NCBI GenBank assembly: GCA_027574665.1
Contig: CM050664.1
Location: 17,076,774-17,140,773 of the forward strand
DNA from: Rhynochetos jubatus
Lineage: Eukaryota; Chordata; Aves; Eurypygiformes; Rhynochetidae
DNA length: 64,000 nt
Direction: 5' to 3'
Shown in pieces: positions 25,357-37,040 of the stretch. The position numbers were made by a program, and so were the translations under genes. The stretch's first letter is position 1. Each line of letters begins with the position of its first letter. Under the pieces are notes generated by a model that was given only the letters and a program-made list of their open reading frames with translations, was not told where the DNA came from and did not search any database.

Positions 25357-25818
25357 ATTAGGGTTAGGGTCCAGAGAACCAGAAAGCCCACAGCTCCAGG
25401 GATAATTGGGATTGCAAAGGCCTGCCAAGAGGAGCACGACACTGCACTGACATGGCTCCCTCCCAGTCTTTCCTAGCCAGAATCCAGGGGGGGCTGTGGC
25501 CGGAAACCGCAGTCGGCAACTTCTAGGGTTAGGGTTAGGCTTAGGGTCCGGAGAACCAGAAAGCCCACAGCTCCAGGGATAATTGGGATTGCATAGGCCT
25601 GCCAAGAGGAGCACGACACTGCACAGACATGGCTCCCTCCCCATGTTTCCTAGCCAGAATCCAGGGGGGGCTGTGGCCGGAAACCGCGGTCGGCAACTTC
25701 TAGGGTTAGGGTTAGGCTTAGGGTCCGGAGAACCAGAAAGCCCACAGCTCCAGGGATAATTGGGATTGCAAAGGCCTGCCAAGAGGAGCACGGCACTCAC
25801 CAACATGGCTCACTCCCC
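25357..25818. repeat. Tandem array of a 177-bp unit with telomere-like TTAGGG blocks
   Basis: Three copies begin at the shared block GAACCAGAAAGCCCACAG, with unit starts at 25371, 25548 and 25725 (period exactly 177 bp). The third copy is partial and decays after about 25.80 kb. Copies are about 95% identical by eye. Each is preceded by TAGGGTTAGGG, extended in copies 2 and 3 to TAGGGTTAGGGTTAGGCTTAGGG. Because 177 is a multiple of 3, the minus strand stays open through all copies (25141-25806) as an artefact of periodicity. Confidence 0.93.
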
Positions 25819-28800
25819 AGCTTTTATATGTATCTCAGCCCTTGGCATGCAGCTGAGGCAGGTAGCCACTAGTGTCTTTTGGTTGTCCACATCTGTATTC
25901 AGCAGCACACTGTTCATTGTTTGAATTTTTTCAAAGAATCTCTGATGGTCACCCTGTGGAATTTTGCTCCCGGACATGTGTAAGGGACGGTGCTTTAATC
26001 ATACATAAAGAGCGCAGTATATAAAACCTGTGAAGTGCCGCAAAGCGCCAGTCTAAGAACCCAGGCAGTATGCTGGGCCATGTCTGTTGCCAGGTACTGG
26101 TCGATACACATCACCTGCAAACACCTGGAAGAACTCACGGCCTTGTTTGTACCTCTGTTAGCTGCACCGTGTGGCTAACAAAACCCAGGACTTTGGACAA
26201 ATAGAGGAAATCTCTTTATATACATCTTACTCCCTGATAATTTTATTTTAGGGGCAGAGAAACACTACACATGACTCAATGATTAGTAGCTATGTAATGA
26301 AGTTCATGTTGGATTCATATCTAAAAATGTTTGTACTGTAAGATGTGAGAAAAGCTGTGCAAACAGGGCATCGGTTCTCTCCCAAGCAGGGACAATGTGG
26401 TGGCTCTGAGACCCCACACTATGCGGCTGAACTACGGGCTGGTGCAAGAGGACCAGGAGATGAACGTGCTCCCAGTCCCTGGACTGACAGGGGCTGTCAG
26501 AGATGGCTTCACTGGTGAGGGCTGCTTTCACGTACAGCTCAAGCCAGAGAGCATAATGTTGAGGAAAACTTTTTTGTGAAAAGAGAAAAAGCATTTAATG
26601 CAGGTACTAGAGAGATGAAAAAATTATGTTGTTTTTCAAGGGCCTTGCCAGGATGGACACTGCAGATGGCTGGGGACAGAGCATGTGTGATTGCCAAGGC
26701 AGAAGGCGTCTGTGACACACTCCATTTACAAAACATGAAAGAATGGGAACCCCTGCTGCAGCCAAATAACACTATCGCAACAACCTGCGCAGGCAGAGTG
26801 TTCCCACATTGATTGAAATCAAGCCAGGTCAATGGGATTAACAGCCTCCCCTTGGGAATGTACCAAGGGAACTCCACATGACTGCAAGCAGGCTGAACCT
26901 CCTCCGTTTCCAGTTTCATCAGCAGAACGACGGCCTCGCTGGCAGCACGGATCCTCCGGCACAGCCATCCCGTGTCGGGCTCTAAGCTGAGAGCACTGCT
27001 AGTGGACCTCTCTGTGTTGCCTCAGGCCACTCAGGAGGTCTCTTGTCAAATCCTAGGACAAAATTTGTGCTCTGTTTCAGTTTGAGGTCTGGCAGGGGCA
27101 GCCCCCTATTCAGGCAAGTGTGGGACCCCCCGGCAAGAGCATTCAACTGAGCCATTCAGGTAGAAACCCCAGGCCCAGTGCCAACAACTGGACCTGGGCA
27201 CAGGCAGGACCAGGGGCGCTCCCAGGAGAACTCAGTACATTCTGTGTTTCAGGTGGGTTGGCTGAAAGGTGTGCCACGCTGCCTGACAAGCTGGAGTTTG
27301 CTACTACCATAGCACAAAGCAGTTTCTGTGAAGAAACCTCTGACACGAGGGTGCAGCTGGGGTTGTGCTCCTATCCCTGGTAGGGGGCTGATGGCAGCAC
27401 TCTCCAGCCCAGCTTTTCAGGGACATTAAAGTGATGGCACAACAAACATTCTAAAGGCTGCATTAAATATTAACTTGACATCTTTTTCTCAAGCAAGAGC
27501 AAAAAACCGAGAAAAGAACAGTGATGCTGAGAGTGTCAAGATGGAGATAAATACAATACTGCTGCACTTATGATGGGTGGTGGGCTTAGCTTTTCCTCAG
27601 CAAGCTTCAAGTGCCATTGGAGAGGGTAACAGTCTCTTGCACAACTCACCCACTTCTCCTTCCTTCTGTGCTTTCATCAGCAGAAGCTTAGGTAAACAGA
27701 TGGACACTTCAGACGGTCACTCATCCCAGCATCAATACTCGCACCACTTAGCCAGGCACTGTTCAGCACATCAGGCGTGCAGCCCAGAGACAGGCGCTGA
27801 TGGATGTATTTACACTCCAGTCCAGATTTAAAGCTTTTTGTGTCCACAGCCTGAAGAATTGGAGATTAAGTGTTTTAATTTGGATGTCAGCTTAGAGTTT
27901 AGCGGAGGAAGGCAGTCTCCAGAACAAGAAGTACCAGGCTGAGTTGCTGCAAGCCGACCCTGAAACAAAGCAAGTTTGCAGCCCCATCCCTTCCCTCTCC
28001 CAGAGGAAGCTGTTGCTGACTCCATCACATAAAGCAGATAAAGGCAGGACCCACGGATCCAATGTCTCTCATTACCGAACTTCTTTGAAGTCTGGGACAC
28101 CCAGCAAGACACGCTCAGGAAAGAGCATGTCGTTATTCCATCTGAGGAGCACAATAGGGAAGAGTGATAAAGGAGCAATAGAAAGCTTTTAGAGAGCTAT
28201 TTTTAGCCTTTCCCAGCCAATTGAAAAGCTTTACAAATTGCAAGTGAGGATTGTGCCACAAAAGCTTGCTTGGTGTCACTCCTGTCTCATAGGAGAGCAC
28301 AGGTTGGGAGAGACAGAAGATGATGCCTTTCAAAGGCCAGCATAGACGCTGTGCCAGCTACCAAGCAGAGCTGGATTCCATTTACGATGAATCATCATGA
28401 TATCTTATCACAGCACCCAAAGGCTGTGTTTTAAATCATCATCTTCTGACACAAGACACTGCAGTCCCTGCCCTAGAACTCAGAGCTTCAGCAGGAAATC
28501 TCAAGATGAAAAGCAAAGGTTGTTGGTAAGTCACACATGGGATCTAAAGCACAAATGAGAACCAGTTACAGACGTCCAGTTCTGAAGGCAAAGCATCTGT
28601 CTTACAGCCATCTTTTGCCTCCAGCAGGAAAATTTCTTACATTTCCTTCCTTATGATCATGGAGAAATCGTACCCTTCACAATCTGCTAGGGAATGGCAG
28701 CCTAGTTTCTTAGAGAGCAGAACTTGCATGCCAGGTCCTCCGATCTCTCTCTCTTAGCCAAAGGCTGTTTTTCATCTGGATTTTCTTTTTTTCTTGGATA

Positions 28801-29357
28801 TTGCACAATGCTTAAGCAAGAGGGTGGGAAGATTCCTGTTCTCAGAGAGAAACCAAGTGAAATGTCAAGAGGAGCATGCCTGCAAGTCTAGCACTGAATG
28901 TAAATATGCATGAAACCCCAAGGCTGAGTCCTTTCATCTGAGAAGACGTTAATAAAAATTTACCCTTCAGCTCACAAGCCTGCAAACCAATGAATAATAG
29001 CCACATCCTGGTAAACTCCAAAACATTTCATAATAGAAAGAGAGGAACCTTCTGGGCACTGCATACTTTCATTAAAGCATGAAGGAAAAATATAATAGTT
29101 TTTACTAAGGCTGGGAATGTCCTTCTTTGGCAGTACTTCTGTGCTGCTCCTTGTCCGTGCTCTGAGGAGTGGCAGCCTGAGAGAGCTGCCTCCTCTTGAA
29201 CCCAGGGAAGGTAAGCTCAATGGCAAAGAGCTATTTCTTCTGTTACGGCACAAAAGTCCAAGGGCACTGGCTGCCTCCCAGAGTGATGGTGTTATCCTGT
29301 TTGAGGGAACATGTGCCTACTGGGAATTCAGGTCTGGTCACAGCCGAGATTTATGCC

Positions 29358-29393
29358 TGTGGTTACCAGCAGAAGTGTGGTTACCAGCAGAAG
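29358..29393. repeat. Perfect 18-bp tandem duplication
   Basis: TGTGGTTACCAGCAGAAG occurs twice head to tail without a mismatch, suggesting a recent slippage event. Confidence 0.9.
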
Positions 29394-29733
29394 GCAGGAA
29401 CCTTCCTCTTCTTGCAGGAGAACGGAAGAAAATTACAGAGCGGCATAACAGGGTCTGAGCTGTGGGCTGCAATCCCCTCCTCTCCACCAGCAGGTTTCTG
29501 GTTACAGCTCTGCCTGCCTTGTAGGCAGTGGTCTCACTCCTGCGATGTAACTGGAGGAGAGAGTAAACAAACTCGATGTTGGAGCCAGGGGATGTTCCTT
29601 CTTCATCAGCTATCTGAAATGTGTAAGGTGGCCTACCGCTGCCAGGGAGCCTCCTGGGCTCCAACACAGCTCCCATAATAAATCATGAAGTTTTACAACA
29701 GGTCTCAAGGTCCTCACCTAGGCACTACCAACT

Positions 29734-29755
29734 GGGGGGGAGGGGGGGGGGGGGG
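29734..29755. repeat. Poly-G tract
   Basis: A run of seven G, one A, then fourteen G. Length is likely to vary between individuals and to be prone to sequencing error. Confidence 0.9.
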
Positions 29756-32700
29756 CAGGCCTGGACTTGTGTTCCTGTGCTGAAGCAAATTTTCAGCAGT
29801 CACTTGGTATTGTCCTTCTTGGAAGCATGTGTGGTTCACATCCAATAGGACAAACAGCCGTGTCCTGTTCTCTTTCAGCATCACGGAAGGTACCTGCTCT
29901 CTGCTTCCTGACAGCACACCATGCTCAGGTTCCCTGGTGATGGCACAGTGTTTGGATGGATGAAACGAGGCTGCGGACGTCCATCAAGCACTGCTGGGAG
30001 AAAAGATCAGCTAGATCCAATGGTCCTTCCATGGCCTGCGTGGTCCTGCAGCAGCCCTGGCAAGCCTGTTGCTTGCCATGCATGAGCAAGTCTGGGCCAT
30101 CTGGTTTTGACAAACACGAGCCAATATTTTCATTCAGCAGGTCCACCTCTGACATGTAACACCAGTGGCCCAGGAGAGGAGTAAATGGAGCTACCCTCCT
30201 GTTTTATGGCTCCTTGCTTCCTCAGGCTTCAAATGGCAGCAGATCCTTTCTCGGTCCTGAGCATGTGTCTCTGGTAGCGTGTCTGGACTGTGCTCAGGGC
30301 ATGGCTGCTGGCAGGTGGGTATTTAAATCCAGCTCACTCGCTTTTAAATAACACCTCTCTATTTTTCTTGATCTTTTGATAGCAGTTTTGTGAGTCTTTT
30401 GCTTCTCTTCTGATGCTTACAAGAGCCTCTCAGCTAACAAGAGTTTGACATTGACCCTGACACGTTCAACACCCACTCCGATAAGTGATCCCACTGATGG
30501 TGGCGTGAATTCCTCCTGTGCCAAAGGCACAAAGGAAACAAACTGAATAATACAGATATTTAGTTATTTTACCAAATCCTTATAGCTAAGGTTTTTAGAT
30601 ACTATTTGGCAGGGCAGGAATGATTCTGTCCCCAGCCCAGCCCATCACCATCGCGGCTGGACCTGGCTCCAGAGAGGCTCGTGGAGCTGATAACTCCACA
30701 GGTGTGAGCGTGGCCTGGGGAGAAGGGGTGAAGATGTGAAGTGGGACTTGCAGGAAGCATCTTCTAACCCCACATCTTTCGGTGCATGGAGTGACCATAG
30801 GCAACTCACATCTTCCCCAGGCTCCACTCTGCACGGTTGCAGGATGGGCTCAACAGCTCCTTCAGGACAGTGCATGCATGATGGGAGCTGCTGGGGGCTG
30901 CATGCCTGTGTGACCAGGGGATAACAAATGTCCTGCTCCTGAGTAACTCTGTGGCCTCATTTGCTGGGAGCCAGGCTCTGTTCCCCAAATCTTACTTCAC
31001 TCACCCCTGTTTTCATATATTGTGGCACATGTAGAAAACCCTAAGATCAGGGACAATATCAGTCTCATCTGAAGTAAAATTACACCTTAGGTGCTACTTT
31101 AATAAAAAATAAGACTGATTATTTCTATGGATTTGCAGTGTGTAACTGAAAACTCTTAAATACTTGAAGCTGCAGGCCAGCACGCCTACAGATTTCAAAT
31201 TTTTTCACGGCAGAATTCACACCAGCCTTTTGTTTTCATTAAATTATCCTGGGTTCCTTTGTGGGATTCGGTTGTTAACACATTCGCCCTCCTGCAGAAA
31301 TGAAACATTAGCATTTCTCCCTCCCAGTGAACTTTCAAGAAACAAAGACATAAAACACAGACACCTCCACACGTGTTAAGCTAGTGTTGAAGAAGAATGA
31401 AATGCAAGAGTGCCAGGAGAGGACAGGGTTTCGCAAGTAGTCCCCGGAGTCAGAAATCCTGTTAAATCCTGTTTATCCAGCAAATATACTTCAACATCGT
31501 GTCTGACCCAGAGCTTGACTGTGCTGAAAACAAAGCTTGCTCTTGAGTACGCAGAGCAAAGCAGCCTGCTCTGCAGCGGCGGGAGCTGGAGAACTGTTTA
31601 GACATGCACATGCATAAGGGCCAAGCTCAAGCAGTTAGATGTGAGATTGGAGGAAAAAGCCTCTTTCCCATTATTTCCCTTGTCTCAGCTGGAGCATCTG
31701 GCAGCTCTTCAGACTGGGGCCACTGCACTGCTTCTTGGAAGTTTGGACTCTCCTTTATAAAAAGGAGAGAAACTGTCTCCTTCAGGGATCGGAAATGGCT
31801 CTTAGGGAGGGAATTGACTTAGGGAACCACAAGGATATGGCAAATGAAGTTTCCCCCTTTGCCCCGGCAGCTCCTGCTGACCCAGGAGTGCTTGCATGCA
31901 GACACCCTGCACAAAAAGTCTGGGGTTGGCTTGGGGACGTGTGAGCCATGAGTCAAAGGGACTTAGACAGGTCTTGGGCCAGAGCATTACACTGCCATGG
32001 GACTAGGCTGGACACCATCCCTGGACCTGTGCTGTATGGGGCAGCTGTCGTTCAGCTGCTTGCCTGAGGCCCCTGCTCTTCTTACCTGCTGCCCTATGGA
32101 GAAATAACTGAGTACAGGTAATAAATGAGAGAGAAACAAGAAGTAAATAAGTGAGTAAAGGCAATTCCCTGAAAGTATCCGTGGGCGCTGGAAGGGAGAA
32201 ATGTTGACAAACATCCCTCAGCCTCAATTCACTCCCTTCCGCTGCCCTTTTCCCGCAGGCAGCAGTTCCTGCACAGGCAGTTCTGCCTGCACCCAGCCGC
32301 CGGCGCAGCTGGAGTGAGGGTAGGGGTGGGTGCACGGGCAGGGCTGGGAGTCAGGGCGCGGTCAGAAGCACAAGGCAGCCCTGGCCAGCCCACGTCAGGA
32401 GACAGTGGAAAACTACAGAACAATCTGAAGAGCTTTCTATAGCCCCAAGGAGACCGACTAGGCAATCTTTAAAGCCGTGTTACTATAGCAGCCCTGATGG
32501 TAATTTACCAGTACATCTCCTTTTTTCTTCTTCACGCACCTTTCACAACAAAAAAATGAGATTAGTCTCATCTTCCCAATTACCTTGCCATGTTCCCTTC
32601 GCAGCCTTGGGCTAACAGCGTCCCAGAAAAGCCCCACAACAACAACACACAGCCGAGGGCCCCGTATTCTTCTCCCCTGGCACAGGGAGGAAAACAGCCT

Positions 32701-32964
32701 GTGCCAGTAGCATCCTACAGCAACGAGGAAGGTGTTGCTGGAGGAGACACATGGTGCCTGCACAGTGGACCCCCACGGTGCGGTGCCTCTGCTGCGCTAG
32801 CCACAGTGTTGGCAGGAGCTTGTTGCATGAGTAGTAGAGAAGTTTTGCTGGAGGTGTGGGAGTCAGGAGTAAAGGCACAGGCCAGTGCCAGATTCCCATC
32901 TGGTTTTGCTAGAGATAGTCAGCTTTAACTTACCTGCTTATACATTATTCCCTGGAGAGAAAAG

Positions 32965-33041
32965 TGGGATTTGGGGTCTGGTCCCACCTGGGAGGCTCGG
33001 GGTAAGCAGAGGATGGGATTTGGGGTCTGGTCCCACCTGGG
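32965..33041. repeat. Two copies of a 28-bp motif, 49 bp apart
   Basis: The block TGGGATTTGGGGTCTGGTCC (continuing CACCTGGG) starts at 32965 and again at 33014. The intervening sequence differs. Confidence 0.85.
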
Positions 33042-36014
33042 GAAGGTCAGGGAGTATTTAGTGTCTGTTAGAAAGCAGGCATTTCCCATACCTCACTGCT
33101 GCCCCTGCCGCAGGACACCCCGTGCCAGCATCCCGCCTGCCTGGTGCCACATGGGCAGCCAGCTGGAGGGGCAGGTAGGGGTTCAAGGTCCCACAGGACC
33201 CCCAGCATGGGAAGGAGTGGGGCTTTTCCTTGTGGCACACCACTGCAACTTCTGCAACTGGATTTTTTTTTCTGTACTGATGGAGCTACAAGTTAGGACC
33301 AAAAGCCCTGGGTAAATCCCACAGGGTAGTCCATGCAGGAGATCTGGTGCAGGCCAGCCTGCCCCAGGCCAGTCCCACCACCACACTGACCTGCTCCTTC
33401 ACACACCCCCCAAGTGTGGACCCAGGGACTGCTCAAAGCCAGTCCCTTCCTATGTCACAGAAGGCTCCAAAGCCTGCCAGAGATCTCAGCATAACTGGGA
33501 TTCAACATGCTCTTTACTCCTCAGTACTTTTCCTTAATCCTGCACTGGAAGGAAGGGGAGAGGGGAGTCCTCCCTTCTCTGTTGGTGGTGGCTAAGAAAG
33601 ATTGCTCCCACTGTGCTTCCTGCACGAATCAACCTAATTACCTGCTCCAGTGGCAGCTAATGAGCTTAAAGCTTTCATGGCCAGCACCTCCTTCCCTCCC
33701 TGTGGGAGAGGCAGCTTCAGCCGGGACTGTCCTTAGCTAAAGTGTTTTGACAATTGTGGAGGAACAGGAGGAAAAATCTTTGGGGAGGAGAGCATTGCTG
33801 GTGTTGCTGATGCTGCTGAACACAGAGCTGTTAGTCATGGCTGGGCGCTCAGTGTGTGCTCGAAAGCCCTGCTGCACGAGTGAGGCTGGATGCTGATGAA
33901 AGGGGATTTGGGGGCTTACTGCTGCAGGTACCTCCTTGCTCCCAACACTGTGTTCTGCAGCACCAAAGGCACACGTGAGCTTCCTAGGCTCAGTATCGCA
34001 AGTGCTTTCCCCACGCTGCATGATGTGGTTGGCTGCATTTGCATTGCTGTACTGGGCTGCTGGTAGGTAAAATCCCTGTGATGGAGGAAGACTACACATC
34101 TCTAGGACCATGGGGGTCTGGCTGCTTGCCCATGTTGGCTGTCCCCAGACTAGCTGTTCTAGGGAACAATAGCCCATTCCCATCAGCAAACTGCTCCTGG
34201 CACTTGTCCTCCCTGTGGCCCCTGTGCCCTGAGTCACCCCAGCAGGAGCCAGGAACTGAGCTGAGGTCCCCATCACCTGCAGTGTCATCACTGACCCCCA
34301 GTGCAGTGCGTTGCAAGGCTCCTCAAAGGTCCCACCTGCTCCTGTGCTCCCCTTTTGGTACAGCATCTTGCCTACTGAGCAAGAATACATTAACTTACTG
34401 GCCCCACAAGCAAAAGTGTCCACCTCACAGGGCTTAGGCGCACACCGCTCTTCAGATGCCAGTCAGGACTGCTCAGAGTGTGCTGTGCTTGCTGCAAACT
34501 TTGACATCTGTGCTTTATTGCACCAGCCGTGAAGTCATTTCTGTGCGGCAGCACTAATCCATCAGCCGGAGCTCACCCGGCGCGAGCGCGATGCTTGCAC
34601 TGGTGTGAGCAGGTTTCTGGGTTGCTAGGAGTGACTCACACGTGTGCATGGACCATGTCTGCAGAGAGGCACTAATATGATTTTCTCAAACTATGATTGG
34701 TTTCCCAATTTCTAAAAAGCTGTCTGGCAGGCTGGGCCTCCTTCCAAGGTTTCCTGGAAACCTGAAGATGTTAAGAAGGTGCTGCTGTCCAGATTGAGCT
34801 GCAGTGAGTCCAGATCAAGCCCATCGCTCAGTCCAGCGCTGGCTGGTGCTGCGACTTCCTAAAATGAAGTCAAAACCACAGCACCAGATCACTTGCACAC
34901 CCAAGGCTGAGGAACGTGTCCGAATTGCAGCTTGGCTGGTTCGTCCTACACAGCCCAGCTTATGTTCAATCCAGCACCAAGTTTATCCTTCACTTCTGGT
35001 CCTGAGCTGTTGTGTAATGTTAATAATCGCATGCTGCCATACTCCTCATGTTCACAGATGTATTTTGGGACCGAGCAAGGTGATTTCTGCACACAGAAGA
35101 ATGGGAAGTGCTTGGGCACCTTTGACATTAAGGCACCATGTCACTGAAGGAAGAGGGCAGGAGAGGGAGTGATGAGGGTGACCCAGGAAAGAAGTATGCA
35201 AAGATTTTAAGTGATAGCTTCATGCAAAGCCTATCCCTCGGCAACTTGGCAGGTTATTCATTGCCTTTATTAACTCTGTGTTAAATTACCCTTCTTTTCT
35301 TTTAATTTTTCAAGAGGTTTATTGTTTCATTTTGTCTGGTTTATTTTTAAAAGGGCTTCTTGCAAAAGTGAAGCTTTCAGGAGATGCCAGCTTGACACCC
35401 CACAGCAGAGCACCTGTTTATTCCCAGCACAGGCACGGGGCAGTGCCAGGGGAAAAGGTCCCCATTACACTTAAACACAGAGCCTGGGCAGTGCGGTCGC
35501 ACTCCACGGCTGGCAGACAGCTCTGCCTTTGCCCTGAGCTCCCTGGCCGGGCAGCCGGCACACGCAACACTAACTGCCAACTCACTTGCCACTGGGAAAT
35601 GGGCCAAGACCACCAAACCAGTTCCAGGCTAGCCCGGAGATCCTGAAGCTCTTCCCCACCTGACTGCTGTGCCCGTGGGAGACTTCACATAACGGCTGTC
35701 CCCTGCACGACTCCCTCCGGCACCCAGCCTCCTCCACCCATCATTTTAGCCATTCCCATTAGGTCTGGATGCACATTTGGGAGGCAGCGGGTGGTCTGTC
35801 AGGGATGTGCTGCAGGCAGGGCAGTGCTCTGGGGATGCTCTCCCAGCGAGGCCACCCCAAGGCGGTGTCAGCCGCCCACGGGGGCTGTGGTCAGTGGACG
35901 TGGATGTATTTGCTCAGGGCATGCTCTTTTATTTGGTGCTGCTGCAGCGTCACGGCTGCATCAGGCTGACCTGAGCACAGGCTCCTGCTGCGGCAGGGGA
36001 GGACGCCTGGTGCT

Positions 36015-36126
36015 CTGCTCACGCTGCTCACGCTGCTCACGCTGCTCACGCTGCTTACACTGCTCATGCTACTCACGCTGCTCACGCTGCTCGTGCTGCT
36101 CACGCTGCTCACGCTGCTCACGCTGC
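36015..36126. repeat. 9-bp minisatellite (CTGCTCACG), about 12 copies
   Basis: Head-to-tail copies of CTGCTCACG with a few substitutions (CTGCTTACA, CATGCTACT, CTCGTGCTG). Both strands stay open through it (Ser-Arg-Cys on one, Ser-Ser-Val on the other), which is a consequence of the multiple-of-three period. Confidence 0.93.
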
Positions 36127-36659
36127 AGCAGCACCATGCAGCTGGTCGGGTACCTGATGAAGTGACAGCACGTTTTTCTCTTGATTTCATTGATTAAAAA
36201 TCAACATACAAAACCAAGAATCAGAAACGTGAAGTGCTGCCCCAGCTCCTTACAGACTCGCTGGCCTCAACGCACTCTGCCTTCACTGGCCCAGCCGGTG
36301 GAGATAGACCTTTTAACAAGATTCAAGTTATAAAAATCTCCATTTATTCCGTGGCAAGGTGCTGGCTCCGAAGCTGAGGGACCCTTGGGGGCCCATGTCC
36401 TCACGGCCTCTTCTGGTCAGTCGGGGAGGGGGTGCAAATTGCAGCTGGGGCGAGGAACCAAGGACAAGGTCCCTCGTGTGGGCGAGAGCTCAGGCCTTTG
36501 GGGTTTTAGAGAACAGATGCCAGTTCCATCTCTGCAGGGATTTAGAATTTGCCTTGACTCTCTGACACGTCTGCAGATCCCTAACTCCTCTCCTTGTCAC
36601 GCTGTCGATACATAGCCCCGTGTCCTGCTTGCCGAAAGCCTTGACAGCTCCACAATCCC

Positions 36660-37040
36660 CCGGTCACACCTGCACGGGACCCGCGGGCGCTGCCCCTGCC
36701 CGCACAGTGCCTGGCTGCCCCAGCGGGAAGCGGGGAAGACCCCAGCCCTCTCCTCCAGCAGCTACGGCAACAGGAACGGCCAAGTCTCCGCAGCTTCGGC
36801 AGGAGACGGCCGGATCCGGCGGAAGCGGCATCGCCCGGCACCCCGGGAGCGATGCTGTGGTCCTGCCCAGCGCGCCGCGGCACGGACGGCGCCGAAGCCC
36901 CGAGAGCCCTGCGGGGGCACCGGCTGGCCGGCGCGGCGGGAGCGCTGGCCTGGGGCCGGGCGGCGGGGCAGCGCGATGCTGATGAGCCGGGTTACGCCGT
37001 GACTCACGGTCACTGTCTGTACCTGGCAGTGACTCAGCTC
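36660..37040. promoter_or_regulatory. CpG island with two AP-1 sites at its edge
   Basis: This is a compact CpG-dense block (about 36.66-36.99 kb) in otherwise CpG-poor DNA. TGACTCA occurs exactly at 37000-37006 and 37030-37036. No coding exon is recognised beside it. It could be an orphan promoter of a non-coding transcript, a distant start of a neighbouring gene, or an enhancer. Confidence 0.55.

Larger units (their letters stand above)
25819..36014. other. Intergenic DNA, no gene recognised
   Basis: No coding exon, RNA gene or known transposon could be supported. It contains small simple-sequence features listed separately (29358-29393, 29734-29755, 32965-33041). Open frames of up to 228 codons (33737-34423, minus) have no recognisable similarity. 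Confidence 0.6.

Noticed and set aside
33737-34423. 228-codon minus-strand frame
   Set aside because: No recognisable family and no supporting signals.
35891-36190. Ser-Ser-Val repeat protein on the minus strand
   Set aside because: Produced by the 9-bp minisatellite; no gene structure.
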